The translations under genes were made by a program, and so were the position numbers. Shown here one piece after another: positions 6,009 through 12,818 of a stretch of 12,818 nucleotides of DNA. The DNA is from Acidobacteriota bacterium. Lineage in GTDB: Bacteria > Acidobacteriota > UBA890 > WLXD01. Numbering within the stretch: the stretch's first letter is position 1; the number at the start of each line of letters is the position of its first letter. The notes beneath the pieces were generated by a model, which was given only the letters and a program-made list of their open reading frames with translations, did no database searches and was not told the origin of the DNA. Location: assembly GCA_022571615.1 (NCBI GenBank), contig JACZXM010000032.1, forward strand, positions 1-12,818, given 5' to 3'.

Positions 6009-6950
6009 TCACCTTGAAATCGCCACTGCCTCGTACAGCGCCGTCTGCCCGGCGTAGAACAGGCAGCGCACCGCGATGCGGGCCAGGATGTACAGCTGCC
6101 CGATCAGGAACGCCATCAGCAGCGGCGCGGTGGAGCTTTGCCCCGCTCCTGGTGCGACGGCCCAGTAGACCAGCAGCAAAACCACCCACACCAGGCCGGT
6201 TGCCAGGTACAGGCCCACCGTGCGGCCGAGGTTGCGGCGCACGAAATCGAGGGCGTGCAGGGGGGCGGTGAGCGCGTTGCGGTGGTTCTGTACCACGACC
6301 AGGATCTTGCTGTAGTCGAACACCATGCTCACCAGCCACACCAGGCACCAGATCAGCAGGTATTGGATGACGGTGTAGGCGAAGGCGACGCGCTCGTCGA
6401 TGGTCTCGTGGGTCAGCGACGCCACCCGGTCGCCGGCCCAGGGCGCGACGAAATGGAAGATCAACCAGTACAGCACGCCGGCCATCACCGCCAGGAGCGC
6501 GAAGCGCGGGAAGAAACGGGCGCCCTGCTCGAAGAACGAGCCGTCCTGTGCGCGGCGCCGGTAGCAGGCGATGAAACCGCCCGCACAGAACGTCCAGGCC
6601 AGCAGGTACAGGAGCCCGGCACCGACGATGCCGGCGTACTGGTGAAACAGCCCTCCCTGCAGGAAGGTATCGAGGCTGGAAAAGACCGCGCCGATGCCCA
6701 CCACCGCGGGGTCGAAGGTGGCCGCCAGGCCGCTGGCACCGGCCGAAAAGCCCCGGAACCACAGCTCGTCGAAGCTGTCGCGCAGGTTGCCGGCAGCGAG
6801 GCTGGAGCCGAGCGAGTCCTCCAGCGCCCCTGCGAGCACGAGGCCCAGCACCAGGGCGACCGCCACGTTCAAGAAATAGATCACCAGCAGGTATTGCGGG
6901 GCCGCACCGACCCGCTGGATTCCTTCCACCAATGAGCGTCCGATGCTCAT
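6009..6950 (-). CDS. Integral membrane protein, six predicted helices
   Basis: 313 residues with hydrophobic segments at about 20-40, 107-129, 148-170, 190-212, 244-267 and 277-300, so an inner-membrane protein. Loops contain conserved-looking motifs: YRRRAQDGSFFEQGARFFPR after helix 2, FDYSKILVVVQ after helix 4, and the end FYAGQTALYEAV. There is no transporter ATP-binding, channel or enzyme motif that I recognise. The ATG at 6950 is supported by AGGTGA at 6955-6960, four bases upstream, which overlaps the TAG of the peptidase gene. The two are thus tightly coupled. Reading further upstream in this frame would only run into the peptidase gene. The context suggests a role linked to the exported peptidase, such as membrane stress or transport, but this is speculation. 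The gene is certain, the function unknown. Confidence 0.85.
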   Translation of the reverse strand: MSIGRSLVEGIQRVGAAPQYLLVIYFLNVAVALVLGLVLAGALEDSLGSSLAAGNLRDSFDELWFRGFSAGASGLAATFDPAVVGIGAVFSSLDTFLQGGLFHQYAGIVGAGLLYLLAWTFCAGGFIACYRRRAQDGSFFEQGARFFPRFALLAVMAGVLYWLIFHFVAPWAGDRVASLTHETIDERVAFAYTVIQYLLIWCLVWLVSMVFDYSKILVVVQNHRNALTAPLHALDFVRRNLGRTVGLYLATGLVWVVLLLVYWAVAPGAGQSSTAPLLMAFLIGQLYILARIAVRCLFYAGQTALYEAVAISR

Positions 6951-6954
6951 GTCA

Positions 6955-6961
6955 TCACCTA
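6955..6961 (-). promoter_or_regulatory. Ribosome site embedded in the peptidase stop codon
   Basis: The minus-strand string TAGGTGA contains the peptidase stop (TAG, 6959-6961) and the Shine-Dalgarno site of the membrane-protein gene, four bases before its ATG. This arrangement usually means translational coupling. Confidence 0.5.
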
Positions 6962-9106
6962 CGACAGGAAGCTGAAGAATTCCAACATGCTCTGGACCCA
7001 GATCATCCATTTCGACGCCCACTTGCGGGAGGCGAAGCGAGCCTCGGGCTGGCGCGTCCAGCTGTTGTTGGTGAAGTCCACATCCAGCGTCAGTTTGTGC
7101 TCTGGATCGACCCGCACCGTCTCGACCTTCGCCGGCCGGGTGTAGTCGAAGCGAGCCCAGCGCGACCGGCCGTCCCACTGCTCGCGAACGGTCTCACCGT
7201 CGGCGAACGCGATCTCGATCTGTACCGGGAAGATCGCCTCGCCCCAGCGGCGCACGATCACCGTTGAGTCGTATTGGGCCGCCTCGTCGGATTCGTCTTC
7301 CTCTCCCGCCTCGCCCGGGGCAAACGCCAGGCCGCCCTCGCTTTCGACATAGCCGCGCGGCGATCGCACCGGGCGCGAATCCACCGACTCGACCGCGTAG
7401 TCGAACACGTCGGAACTGTCGTAGGTCTGCGCGAAGTACCAGCCGAGGTCCTGGCCGCTGACCTCGTTCACCACGGCGAAGAAGTCCTCCGGCTTCGGGT
7501 GGCGGAACTTCCAGCGCTGGTAGTAAGTCGACATGACCTTCTGGAAGGTCTCCCAGCCCAGCATGTTCTCGAGCGTTCGCAGCATCATGCCGGGCTTGCC
7601 GTAGGAGTTGAGCCCGTAGGCTCCCGGCCCGTAGCGCCAGGAGGGCGTGGACATGGGATCGAGCTTCAGCTCGGTGTGGAAACCGCCGTAGGCGTCGGCC
7701 CCGATCGTGCGCTCGGTCATCGGAACGGAGGGAAACACCACCGGCAGGAAGCCCTCGAAGTAGCGTTGTGTGAGCACCGGGTTCGGGTAGGCGACCTCCA
7801 TCGTGCGGGTGGTGGAGTAGGTGTCGAAACCCTCGTCCATCCAGGCGTTCTCGAACTCGTTGTTGGCGACGATGCCGTACCAGAACTGGTGGCCGGCCTC
7901 GTGCACGGTGACGCCCTCGGGCGATCGCATCGGCGGAGGCGAGAGCCAGCGGGTACCGCCGGTAAACAGCGTCGGGTACTCCATCCCGCCGGTTCTCGAC
8001 TGGTAGGCGGGGTCCACGACGGTGACATGATCGTACGGATACGCACCCCACCAGGTGCCGTAGTACTTGAGCGCCGCGCGGGTGGCGTTGAAGTAGCGCT
8101 CCACGCGGTCTGCGTGGTCGGGCATGAGTAGCAGGCGCATGTCTACCGGCGGCAGGCCCGGCTCCTCGAAGCGCGACTCGTGCACCGTGAAGTAGGGGCT
8201 GGTCGTCCAGGTGAAATCGTGGACATCCTCCTGGACGAACTGGTGCGTGGAGGTCCCGTCGCCGTTGTCGCGCACCTGGACTTCCTTGCCGGTGGCCCCG
8301 AGCACCCAACCAGTCGGCACCGTCATGCGCACGTCGTAGACGCCGAAATCGGCGTAGAACTCGGTCTGGATGAACTGGTGGCAATTCCAGGTACCGTCGG
8401 CCTCGAACACACCCACCTTGGGGAACCACTGCGCCAGAAAGTAGTAGTCGGCAATCGTGCCGGTGCGCGCGAAGGTGCGCGGCACCTTGGCCTCCCAGTG
8501 GATCGCCACCCGCACCGTCGCTCCGGGTGCGACCGGCTCGGGCAACGTCACCCGCATGACCGTACGGTCGTGCGGGTTGCCGTCGTCGGGCTGGATGAAC
8601 TCCGGGACTAGCACGGTGGCGGGCTGTCCCTCGGGCGCCTCGGCGGGCTGTTTCTCGGCCGACCCGGAGTCGCCCAGCAGTTGCACCAGCTTGACGTCGC
8701 TGTAGGCCCACTCGTCGTCGCGCCGGTCGGTGAAGTCTCTGGACCGGTAGCGCACCGAGCGCAAGAAGGAGCTCTCGGTGTTGCGCCAGGCGTTGTAGTA
8801 GAGATGGAACTGCAGGTCCGGAGCGGGATGCTCGGTGGTGTTGGTCCAGGTGAGAATCTCGCGCCCGTCGAGGATCTTGCGCTCCGTATCGAGCCGCACG
8901 TCGATGTCGTAGTTGGCGTTGCGGGCGCTGAGTGCAGCCGGCGGCGCTGGCGAGCCGCCCGGCTCCTGGGCCGCTTGCGCCGAGCCCTCGAGTTGCGCCT
9001 CCTCCTGGCCGGCGACTCTTTCGATGGGTGCCGCCCCCTGGCCGGCAACAAGCAGAGCCGCCAACGCGGTGGTCAAGCATCCCCTGGCAAAGATCCTGGA
9101 GCGCAT
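6959..9106 (-). CDS. Secreted M1-family zinc metallopeptidase
   Basis: 715 residues. The ATG at 9106 has AGGGAGGT at 9111-9118 (4-base spacing) and opens a signal peptide, MRSRIFARGCLTTALAALLV then GQGA, so the enzyme is exported. A longer in-frame ATG at 9217 lacks these signs. The N-terminal beta domain (about 62-300) is followed by the catalytic core. GGMEYP at 373-378 is the M1 substrate N-terminus/exopeptidase motif. HEAGH at 402-406 gives zinc ligands H402 and H406 and the general base E403. DEGFD supplies the third ligand E425, exactly 18 residues after the second histidine. A tyrosine in the YGKPGMMLRTLE block (about 502) fits the transition-state-stabilising position. A glutamate- and aspartate-rich linker lies near 599-612, then a beta C-terminal domain and an aromatic tail. 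It should cleave N-terminal residues from peptides outside the cytoplasm. It is first in an operon with the membrane protein and divergent from the large multidomain gene. Confidence 0.93.
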   Translation of the reverse strand: MRSRIFARGCLTTALAALLVAGQGAAPIERVAGQEEAQLEGSAQAAQEPGGSPAPPAALSARNANYDIDVRLDTERKILDGREILTWTNTTEHPAPDLQFHLYYNAWRNTESSFLRSVRYRSRDFTDRRDDEWAYSDVKLVQLLGDSGSAEKQPAEAPEGQPATVLVPEFIQPDDGNPHDRTVMRVTLPEPVAPGATVRVAIHWEAKVPRTFARTGTIADYYFLAQWFPKVGVFEADGTWNCHQFIQTEFYADFGVYDVRMTVPTGWVLGATGKEVQVRDNGDGTSTHQFVQEDVHDFTWTTSPYFTVHESRFEEPGLPPVDMRLLLMPDHADRVERYFNATRAALKYYGTWWGAYPYDHVTVVDPAYQSRTGGMEYPTLFTGGTRWLSPPPMRSPEGVTVHEAGHQFWYGIVANNEFENAWMDEGFDTYSTTRTMEVAYPNPVLTQRYFEGFLPVVFPSVPMTERTIGADAYGGFHTELKLDPMSTPSWRYGPGAYGLNSYGKPGMMLRTLENMLGWETFQKVMSTYYQRWKFRHPKPEDFFAVVNEVSGQDLGWYFAQTYDSSDVFDYAVESVDSRPVRSPRGYVESEGGLAFAPGEAGEEDESDEAAQYDSTVIVRRWGEAIFPVQIEIAFADGETVREQWDGRSRWARFDYTRPAKVETVRVDPEHKLTLDVDFTNNSWTRQPEARFASRKWASKWMIWVQSMLEFFSFLS

Positions 9107-9110
9107 CCGC

Positions 9111-9118
9111 ACCTCCCT
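9111..9118 (-). promoter_or_regulatory. Strong ribosome binding site that sets the M1 peptidase start
   Basis: AGGGAGGT on the minus strand, four bases before the ATG at 9106, is the best Shine-Dalgarno match in the window. It decides the start against the longer ATG at 9217 and places the signal peptide at the very N-terminus. Confidence 0.65.
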
Positions 9119-9199
9119 CGCGTTCGCACAGACCCACGACTGTGGGGCTGCTCCGACCCTACGTCTTTCCGGGTTTAGCCTCAAACCAACGTGCAGGCC

Positions 9200-9217
9200 G
9201 TGCTCGATCCGGAGCAC
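9200..9217. promoter_or_regulatory. Inverted repeat between divergent peptidase and multidomain genes
   Basis: GTGCTC at 9200-9205 and GAGCAC at 9212-9217 are perfect inverted arms around GATCCG. They lie near the middle of the 172-base gap between two divergent genes for exported proteins, so a shared operator is possible. A second, smaller hairpin (CCCAC/GTGGG, 9133-9146) lies nearer the peptidase start. No clear -35/-10 pair was recognised in either direction. Confidence 0.3.
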
Positions 9218-9278
9218 AAACCGGCCCGCCGCCGATCTTCGGCAACCATGGCGTCAGGAAGCGGTACCATGCGGCATC

Positions 9279-12200
9279 ATGCGACGTCCGGTTTTCTTGT
9301 TGCTCGCGCTCGGAGCGCTCATCGGGGCGCCCGGCAACCCGGCCGCAGTTGCGTCAGCCCCGGCTCGCGACGTCCTGCTGGATCCAGACAACGCGGCCTG
9401 GCAGGTGGCGGCACCGGATCTGTTCCGGGTTCGGTTCGACACCTCCAAGGGAGCCTTCGTGCTCGAGGTCAACCGGCGCTGGGCACCGCGCGGGGCCGAT
9501 CGGATCTACAACCTCGTGCGGCTGGGCTTCTACGACGACACGCGCTTTTACCGCGTGCGAGAGGGCTTCATTGTCCAGTTCGGCCTGTCGGGTGATCCGG
9601 CGGTCAACGCCGTTTGGTACGAGCGCACGATGCCCGACGATCCGGTGCGCCGGGGCAACGAGCGCGGCATGGTGTCGTTCGCCATGCTCGAGGCCCCCGA
9701 TAGCCGCACCACGCAGCTCTACATCAATCTGGCAGACAACACCCGGCTCGATGCGCAGGGGTTCGCGCCAGTGGGGCGCGTTCTGCAGGGCATGGACGTA
9801 GTCGAGAGCCTGTATTCGGGCTACGACGAGTCGGCCGGCGGCGGCATGCGCGGAGGAAACCAGGGCGAGATCGTAACCGGCGGCAACGCCCATCTGGATG
9901 CCGAGTACCCGCTGCTCGACCACATCTTCAGCGCCCGGATCGAGCCCGGCTCGATCATGCGCTTCCCCGATACCGGGGCCAATCGCATCCGCATCGAGGA
10001 GCATCTGTTGCCGGCCGTCACCACCGGGCCGCTCGATCCCGCCTGGAGCCCCGACGGGCGATGGATCGCCTTTTCGATGCGTGGCGATATCTGGAAGGTG
10101 CCCGCCGAAGGGGGCGAGGCGGTGGCGCTCACTCACGGGCCCGCCTATCACTACGAGCCCGCCTGGAGTCCCGACGGAAACACGCTGGCGCTGAGCCTGG
10201 AGCTCGATGGCAACTTCGACATCGGCGTGGTTGAGGCCGGCGGGGGTCGGACCGGCGAGGGCAACGCCGGCTCGGGCGAGGTGCGACGGCTCACCCGTCA
10301 TCCTCACATCGACATCCAACCAGCGTGGAGCGCTGACGGGTCGCGGCTGGTCTTTGCCAGCGCGCGGGGACGGGGCTTCGACATCTACTCGGTTCCGGTG
10401 AGCGGCGGTGCCCCAACTCCCTTGGTGGCAGGGCCAGGGCATCAGATCCAGCCCGCGGTGGCGCCCGACGGCGCCGGGTTGGCGTTCGTCTCGCCGCTGC
10501 GCGGGCGCCTGGGAACCGGCGCCATCTGGAGCACCGAGCTAACTGCAGGAAACGACCCCGACCCCGCCACCTACACGGCCGCCGAACGGCTCCAGCGTGC
10601 CACGATGGTGCACTACGAGGAAACCAGCTACCGATCCGAGCCGGCGTGGACGCCCGATAGCAAGGCGATCCTGTGGGTATCGGATGCGGCGGGCAGCAAC
10701 GACATCGCCGTGGTGCCGGCCGGTGGCGGCAGTGTGGTTCGCCTGACCGAGGATCGCGGTGACGAATACGGTCCCGTTGCCAGCCCGGACGGGCGGCGCA
10801 TCGCCTTCGTGTCCAACCGCAACGGCCCGATGCGCCTTTACACCGCGCCGGCCGGCGGGGCGCGGCGCAGCGCCTGGAGCGAGGTGCGGATCACCTCACG
10901 CCGAGCCATGGTGCCGAGCGGTCGGGTACGGATCCAGGTGCGCGACGCCGCCAACGGACAACTGCTGCCGGCACGCGTCGTCCTCACTGCGGCCGATGAG
11001 CGCAGCTACGCCCCCGAGGGCGGATTCCACAAGGTGGTCTCGTCCACCGACATGCACTCCTTTCACCTTCAGGGTGCGGTCGAGGTGGAGGTGCCCGTGG
11101 GCACGGTGCACGTAGAGGCGATGCACGGGTTCGAGTTCGAGCCGGCGGCCGCGAGTGTGCAGGTAACCGCCGGCGGGACCACACCCGTCGTTCTGGAGCT
11201 CCAACGCCTGATCGACGCTCCAGCCCTGGGCTGGTATTCGGGCGATACCCACGCCCACGATCTGCACCAGGGACGCCACGGACTGAGCCGCAAGGAGTTC
11301 TTCGGGCAGCTGTTGGCCGAGGATCTGCATGTCACCAACGCGCTCATCCACATGGACGGCACCCGCATCATGGGACGGTGGGAGGATCTCACCGGGGAGC
11401 CCTCGCCGCTCTCCACCCCGGAGCACATCCTGCAGTACGCGCAGGAGTTTCGGGGCTCGTTCGGCCACGTCGGCCTGCTGGGGATCTCCGAGTTCGTCAT
11501 GCCGCTCATCGGCGGCACGCCGGCCACGCAATTTGCCAACGATGTGCTGAACTTCGCGTATCTCGATGCCGCTCGGGAACAAAACGGCATCGGCGGCTTC
11601 ATGCACCCCTACACGCGTCCCGTGCGCACACCGGCCGACGGTGCCTTCTCGGAGATCGCCCTGGACGTGGCGCTGGGCAAGGGCACGTTCTTCGATGTTG
11701 CCTCGATCTGGTATGACGAACTATCCAACGCCGCAATGTACTACCGCTACCTCAACGCCGGCTTTCACCTGGCTGCCAGCGGCGGCTCCGACAACTTCGC
11801 CGACGTGTGGCGCGACCCCGGCGCTGGCACCGACCGCACCTACGCCCTGCTGCAGGGACCGCTGTCGCTGCCAACGTGGCTGGAGGCAGTGGCGGCGGGC
11901 CGCACCTTCGCCACCACCGGGCCGTTGCTCTTCTTGCAGGTCAACGGCGCAAAGCCGGGAGAACACCTGGATCTGGGACCGGACGATCCCGTGCACGTGA
12001 AGATCGATGTCGCCTCGATCGTGCCGCTCGATCGCGTCGAGATCGTCGCCAACGGCGAGGTGGTGCATGGGTTCGATGCCCGCTCCGCAGGGCACCGCTT
12101 CTTGATCGAGCACACCCTCGATCTGCCCGAAGGCGGCTGGGTCACGGCCCGGGCGGTGGGGCCACCGGCGCGAGCGGTTACCGACAGCTACGCCTTTGCC

Positions 12201-12818
12201 CAGACCAGCCCGGTGTGGGTGACGCGCGAGGGCAGGGCGTTTCGGAGCGCCTCCGATGCCCGCTTCCTCGCCAACACGGTGCGGGCTCTGTGGCGGCGGG
12301 TGTCCGAGCGCGATCGTTTCGTCGACGCGGCTTCCCGCGAGCGCTACCGGGCGGCGGTGAACGAGGCGATCGGCATCTACGAGCAAATCGCTACCAGCGC
12401 CGATACCATCACCTCCCCCAACCCGGATCCCCGCGTGCATCAGCTTCCCGCCGGCCCCGAGACCGTCGCCTGGGGCTACTACTGGTCGGAAGGCAAGCCG
12501 GTGCTCGAGATCGACTCCGGCGACATCGTCGAGGTGACGACGATGATCACCAACAATCCGACGCGGCTGGAGGCCGCCGGGGTGCCGCCCGAGAAGGTGC
12601 AACAAGCGCTGCGCGATATCTACGAGCAGGTCACCGACCGAGGCCCGGGGGGTCACATTCTCAACGGGCCGATCTTCGTGCGCGGGGCCGAGCCGGGCGA
12701 TGTTCTCGAGGTCCGCATGCTGTCGATCGATCTGGAGATAGATTACGGCTACAACGGCTGCCGGGGCTTCCTTCCCGACAATTGCACCGAGCCCCGCACC
12801 CGCATCATTGCGCTCGAT
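9279..12818 (+). CDS. Secreted multidomain protein: cyclophilin, TolB-like propeller, CehA/McbA metallohydrolase, acetamidase (3' end cut)
   Basis: One open frame of 1,180 codons without a stop, continuing past the window. Residues 1-27 are a signal peptide (MRRPVFLLLALGALIG, then AVASA). About 47-185 are a cyclophilin-type prolyl isomerase: FYRV with R92, Q100 in IVQFG, and RTTQLYIN at 143-150. Its tail reaches about 220. Six PD40 blades follow, with PAWSPDG-type motifs near 254, 294, 348, 392, 455 and 499. About 545-645 are a beta-sandwich. The CehA/McbA PHP-type metallohydrolase begins at GDTHAHDLH (655-663), with H776 in GGFMHPY and D838 in ASGGSDN, and a helical end near 990-1040. From 1053 comes an acetamidase/formamidase domain (VAWGYYW near 1065, GHILNGPIFVRGAEPGD at 1125-1141); only about 128 residues of it are inside. 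The start has no good ribosome site, but the signal peptide supports it. It probably acts on amide or carbamate bonds outside the cytoplasm; substrate unknown. Confidence 0.9.
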   Translation, partial: MRRPVFLLLALGALIGAPGNPAAVASAPARDVLLDPDNAAWQVAAPDLFRVRFDTSKGAFVLEVNRRWAPRGADRIYNLVRLGFYDDTRFYRVREGFIVQFGLSGDPAVNAVWYERTMPDDPVRRGNERGMVSFAMLEAPDSRTTQLYINLADNTRLDAQGFAPVGRVLQGMDVVESLYSGYDESAGGGMRGGNQGEIVTGGNAHLDAEYPLLDHIFSARIEPGSIMRFPDTGANRIRIEEHLLPAVTTGPLDPAWSPDGRWIAFSMRGDIWKVPAEGGEAVALTHGPAYHYEPAWSPDGNTLALSLELDGNFDIGVVEAGGGRTGEGNAGSGEVRRLTRHPHIDIQPAWSADGSRLVFASARGRGFDIYSVPVSGGAPTPLVAGPGHQIQPAVAPDGAGLAFVSPLRGRLGTGAIWSTELTAGNDPDPATYTAAERLQRATMVHYEETSYRSEPAWTPDSKAILWVSDAAGSNDIAVVPAGGGSVVRLTEDRGDEYGPVASPDGRRIAFVSNRNGPMRLYTAPAGGARRSAWSEVRITSRRAMVPSGRVRIQVRDAANGQLLPARVVLTAADERSYAPEGGFHKVVSSTDMHSFHLQGAVEVEVPVGTVHVEAMHGFEFEPAAASVQVTAGGTTPVVLELQRLIDAPALGWYSGDTHAHDLHQGRHGLSRKEFFGQLLAEDLHVTNALIHMDGTRIMGRWEDLTGEPSPLSTPEHILQYAQEFRGSFGHVGLLGISEFVMPLIGGTPATQFANDVLNFAYLDAAREQNGIGGFMHPYTRPVRTPADGAFSEIALDVALGKGTFFDVASIWYDELSNAAMYYRYLNAGFHLAASGGSDNFADVWRDPGAGTDRTYALLQGPLSLPTWLEAVAAGRTFATTGPLLFLQVNGAKPGEHLDLGPDDPVHVKIDVASIVPLDRVEIVANGEVVHGFDARSAGHRFLIEHTLDLPEGGWVTARAVGPPARAVTDSYAFAQTSPVWVTREGRAFRSASDARFLANTVRALWRRVSERDRFVDAASRERYRAAVNEAIGIYEQIATSADTITSPNPDPRVHQLPAGPETVAWGYYWSEGKPVLEIDSGDIVEVTTMITNNPTRLEAAGVPPEKVQQALRDIYEQVTDRGPGGHILNGPIFVRGAEPGDVLEVRMLSIDLEIDYGYNGCRGFLPDNCTEPRTRIIALD

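Noticed and set aside
6951..7178. N-terminal extension of the membrane protein to an upstream ATG
   Set aside because: The added 76 residues lie within the peptidase C-terminal coding region and are low-complexity. The ATG at 6950 has its own ribosome site.
7194..9137. 647-codon minus-strand open frame in another phase of the peptidase gene
   Set aside because: The overlapping frame encodes HEAGH and GGMEYP of a full M1 peptidase. This one is arginine- and alanine-rich without motifs.
9354..10442. 362-codon minus-strand open frame
   Set aside because: It is antisense to the cyclophilin and propeller coding region, which has clear motifs. It shows no recognisable domain and is explained by high GC.
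11721..12656. 311-codon minus-strand open frame
   Set aside because: It is antisense to the CehA and acetamidase coding region and is rich in G, R, H and V with no family pattern.
1..12818. tRNA, rRNA, CRISPR array, insertion sequence or integrase
   Set aside because: I looked on both strands for tRNA-like arms, regularly spaced repeats, transposase or recombinase motifs and terminal inverted repeats, and found none that I could support.

Overview
The window is 12.8 kb of GC-rich bacterial chromosome. Every gene boundary is read from the sequence, and there is no rRNA, tRNA or other taxonomic marker. The gene mix includes an ECF sigma factor with an overlapping anti-sigma gene, a secreted M1 aminopeptidase with a GGMEYP motif, and a secreted protein carrying cyclophilin, TolB-type propeller, CehA/McbA and acetamidase modules. 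Strong Shine-Dalgarno sites are also present. This mix resembles Acidobacteriota or a related soil/sediment phylum, but that assignment is an inference from gene style.

Layout. (1) 1-839, minus strand: an ECF sigma factor and the start of its anti-sigma factor, overlapping by ATGA. (2) 996-1904, plus: an exported metallo-beta-lactamase-fold hydrolase behind a sigma70-like promoter, divergent from the sigma gene. (3) 2096-5822: an accessory-looking block with a minus-strand TPR plus HEAT-repeat protein, a frameshifted DUF6880-like pseudogene, and a toxin-antitoxin-like pair with an unusual double ribbon-helix-helix antitoxin. (4) 6009-9106, minus: a secreted M1 metallopeptidase followed 8 nt later by a six-helix membrane protein, almost certainly one operon. 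(5) 9279 to the right edge, plus: one uninterrupted reading frame of at least 1,180 codons, divergent from the peptidase and cut by the window end.

The most notable object is the reading frame in (5). In order it encodes a signal peptide, a cyclophilin-type peptidyl-prolyl isomerase, six PD40/TolB-like propeller blades, a small beta-sandwich, a CehA/McbA-type PHP metallohydrolase, and the first part of an acetamidase/formamidase domain. I translated it codon by codon and found no stop from 9279 to 12818. Because it has no stop inside the window it is easily missed by a scan for closed reading frames. Together with the divergent secreted M1 peptidase and the exported metallo-hydrolase at 996, it suggests a theme of breaking peptide, amide or carbamate bonds outside the cytoplasm; that link is inference.
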